Source: Niveibacterium microcysteis (GTDB lineage Bacteria > Pseudomonadota > Gammaproteobacteria > Burkholderiales > Rhodocyclaceae). From it: DNA of 64,000 nucleotides. The stretch is from the NCBI RefSeq assembly GCF_017161445.1, contig NZ_CP071060.1, forward strand, positions 124,001 through 188,000, read 5' to 3'. Below are positions 62,860 to 64,000 of this stretch, in pieces. The translations under genes were made by a program, and so were the position numbers. The stretch's first letter is position 1, and every line of letters begins with the position of its first letter. A model generated the notes under the pieces. That model was not told the origin of the DNA and searched no databases. It worked only from the letters and a program-made list of their open reading frames with translations.

Positions 62860-63849
62860 ATGTCCGTCACGAGTTCCGACAGCCCTGCCGCCAGCGAACT
62901 GGCTGCCTCGCCGCCGCGGCGCCGCCGCAAGTTGCAGGCATGGGAATGGGCGCCGTATGTCTTCATTTCGCCCTTCTTCATCCTGTTCCTGGTCTTTGGC
63001 CTGTTCCCGCTGCTGTTTTCAATGTGGCTCGCGTTCCAGACCTGGGACCCGTCCACCGGCCTGCAGGGCATGGAATGGGTGGGCATCGAGAACTTCAAGT
63101 TCGTGCTCGAAGACGACTGGTTCCAGAAGTCGCTCTACAACACCTTCTGGATCGCGATCGTCTCGGGTCTGCCGCAGCACCTGGTCGCGATACCGCTGGC
63201 CTACTTTGCCCACACCTACCTGCGCAAGCATCGCAACGCGGTGGTCGGCGTGTACTTCCTGCCCTTCATCACCTCGACGGTCGCGATCGCGCTGGTGTGG
63301 AACTCGCTGTTCTCACGCGACTTCGGCGTCATCAACATGGCGCTCACCAGCATCGGCAATTTCAGCATTGCCGGCCTGCACCCGCTCGCCTGGCTGTTCC
63401 CCACGACCAATGTGGACTGGGCCCAGCCGCAATACACGAAATGGATGATTTCATCGCTGGTGTTCTGGCGCTACGTGGGCTGGAACACGGTGCTCTACCT
63501 CTCGGCCCTGCAGACGATTCCGCGTGATCTGTATGAAGCTGCAACGATCGATGGCGCATCGTCACGCCAGCAGTTCTGGCACATCACGGTGCCGCTGCTG
63601 CGCCCGATGATGTTCTTCGCCGTGACGCTGACGATCATCGGCAACCTGCAGCTCTTCGAAGAGCCTTTCATCATCACCGGTGGCACGGGCGGCATCAATC
63701 AGGCTGGCAAGACCGCCGCGATGCACATGTACAACACCGCCTTCGTCGATAGCGATTTCGGCACCGCGAGCGCGGTCGCATGGATCCTGTTCGTGATCAT
63801 TGGCCTGATGACCTGGGCCAACAACAAATTCTTTGCTCAGAAGGACTGA
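62860..63849 (+). CDS. Sugar ABC transporter permease (MalF/UgpA type)
   Basis: The product is 329 residues from an ATG at 62860 (GGAG 7 nt upstream); an ATG at 62857 is also possible. Six helices, beginning APYVFISPFFILFLVFGLFP. The EAA loop is near LYEAATIDGASSRQQFWHIT, contacting the ATPase. It is a MalF/UgpA-type permease, second in the operon. Confidence 0.93.
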   Translation: MSVTSSDSPAASELAASPPRRRRKLQAWEWAPYVFISPFFILFLVFGLFPLLFSMWLAFQTWDPSTGLQGMEWVGIENFKFVLEDDWFQKSLYNTFWIAIVSGLPQHLVAIPLAYFAHTYLRKHRNAVVGVYFLPFITSTVAIALVWNSLFSRDFGVINMALTSIGNFSIAGLHPLAWLFPTTNVDWAQPQYTKWMISSLVFWRYVGWNTVLYLSALQTIPRDLYEAATIDGASSRQQFWHITVPLLRPMMFFAVTLTIIGNLQLFEEPFIITGGTGGINQAGKTAAMHMYNTAFVDSDFGTASAVAWILFVIIGLMTWANNKFFAQKD

Positions 63850-63853
63850 GGCC

Positions 63854-64000
63854 ATGGCTGCCGTCAGAAAGCGCGTGAGCCCCAGCCGCTGGCTCGCCTA
63901 TGTGATCGTTGCCCTTGGTGGCGTGATCATGCTCGCCCCGTTCTGGTTCATGTTCGTCTTCGCGACGCACACGAACACCGAGATCCTGTCGGTACCGCCG
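63854..64000 (+). CDS. Sugar ABC transporter permease (MalG/UgpE type), 5' part only
   Basis: 49 codons are visible from an ATG just after the previous stop. A basic N-terminus (VRKRVSPSRWLAYV) leads into a first helix (VALGGVIMLAPFWFMFVFAT), then THTNTEIL, as in the second permease of this transporter class. The rest lies outside the window. Confidence 0.85.
   Translation, partial: MAAVRKRVSPSRWLAYVIVALGGVIMLAPFWFMFVFATHTNTEILSVPP

Overview
The window is a GC-rich stretch of bacterial chromosome. It looks like a betaproteobacterium, most likely in the Rhodocyclales/Zoogloeaceae neighbourhood. That placement is inferred from gene content: a recA-recX-lptB-rpoN-hpf-ptsN-hprK cluster, a PEP-CTERM (exosortase-type) surface protein, an O2-independent ubiquinone ubiU-ubiV-ubiT operon, a SPOR-dsbA-SDR cluster and phoB-phoR. 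It has not been tested by phylogeny. Almost all of the window is protein-coding, with short intergenic gaps. I see no insertion sequence, prophage, CRISPR array or rRNA. One tRNA (Gly, CCC) is present.

Region by region. 1-8.4 kb: the 5' part of a DUF2339 membrane protein, then a three-gene sensory operon (membrane-anchored periplasmic binding protein, large hybrid histidine kinase, REC-PAS-kinase). 8.4-18.0 kb: a housekeeping GTPase (YlqF/RbgA), SlyX and several conserved but poorly characterised proteins (PilZ-like, NYN-LOTUS, CorA-like, degenerate HD-GYP, haemolysin III). 18.0-21.0 kb: a PEP-CTERM gene behind a convincing sigma54 promoter, tRNA-Gly, and a GDSL autotransporter. 21.1-25.8 kb: thiS-thiG, trmB, a GNAT, an aldo/keto reductase, a MOSC protein and a Spy-like protein. 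25.8-27.7 kb: nemA and nemR with matching palindromic operators. 27.7-30.6 kb: a possible small RNA, dsbD-cutA and a triple-repeat PsiF protein.

30.6-36.2 kb holds the regulatory and maintenance cluster on the minus strand (recA, recX, lptB, rpoN, hpf, ptsN, hprK). lptB is here without lptA/lptC. 36.3-42.6 kb: a Lon-N-domain protein, mutY, a VanZ-like protein, a Na+/solute symporter with a probable RNA leader, and ubiB. 42.7-48.3 kb: a SPOR protein, dsbA, an SDR, a PaaK-like ligase, and phoB-phoR behind a Pho-box-like site. 48.3-53.9 kb: an unknown 537-residue protein, a HIT protein, a class II glutamine amidotransferase, then ubiT, ubiV and ubiU. 54.0-59.0 kb: a Fur-box-controlled iron uptake operon (tonB, exbB, exbD, catecholate-type receptor) followed by piuC. 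59.0-64.0 kb: a DUF805-like protein with a pilin-like tail, a GNAT, and a LacI-family regulator divergent from a sugar ABC transporter with a perfect operator palindrome. The transporter runs off the end of the window.

Several control circuits can be read directly from the DNA: NemR-nemA, Fur-tonB, Pho-phoB, LacI-sugar ABC and sigma54-PEP-CTERM. The sigma54 factor itself (rpoN) is encoded in the same window. The features I would check first are the sigma54 promoter with its upstream palindrome, the attenuator-like leader before the symporter, the possible sRNA after nemR, and the sensory operon with no visible output gene.
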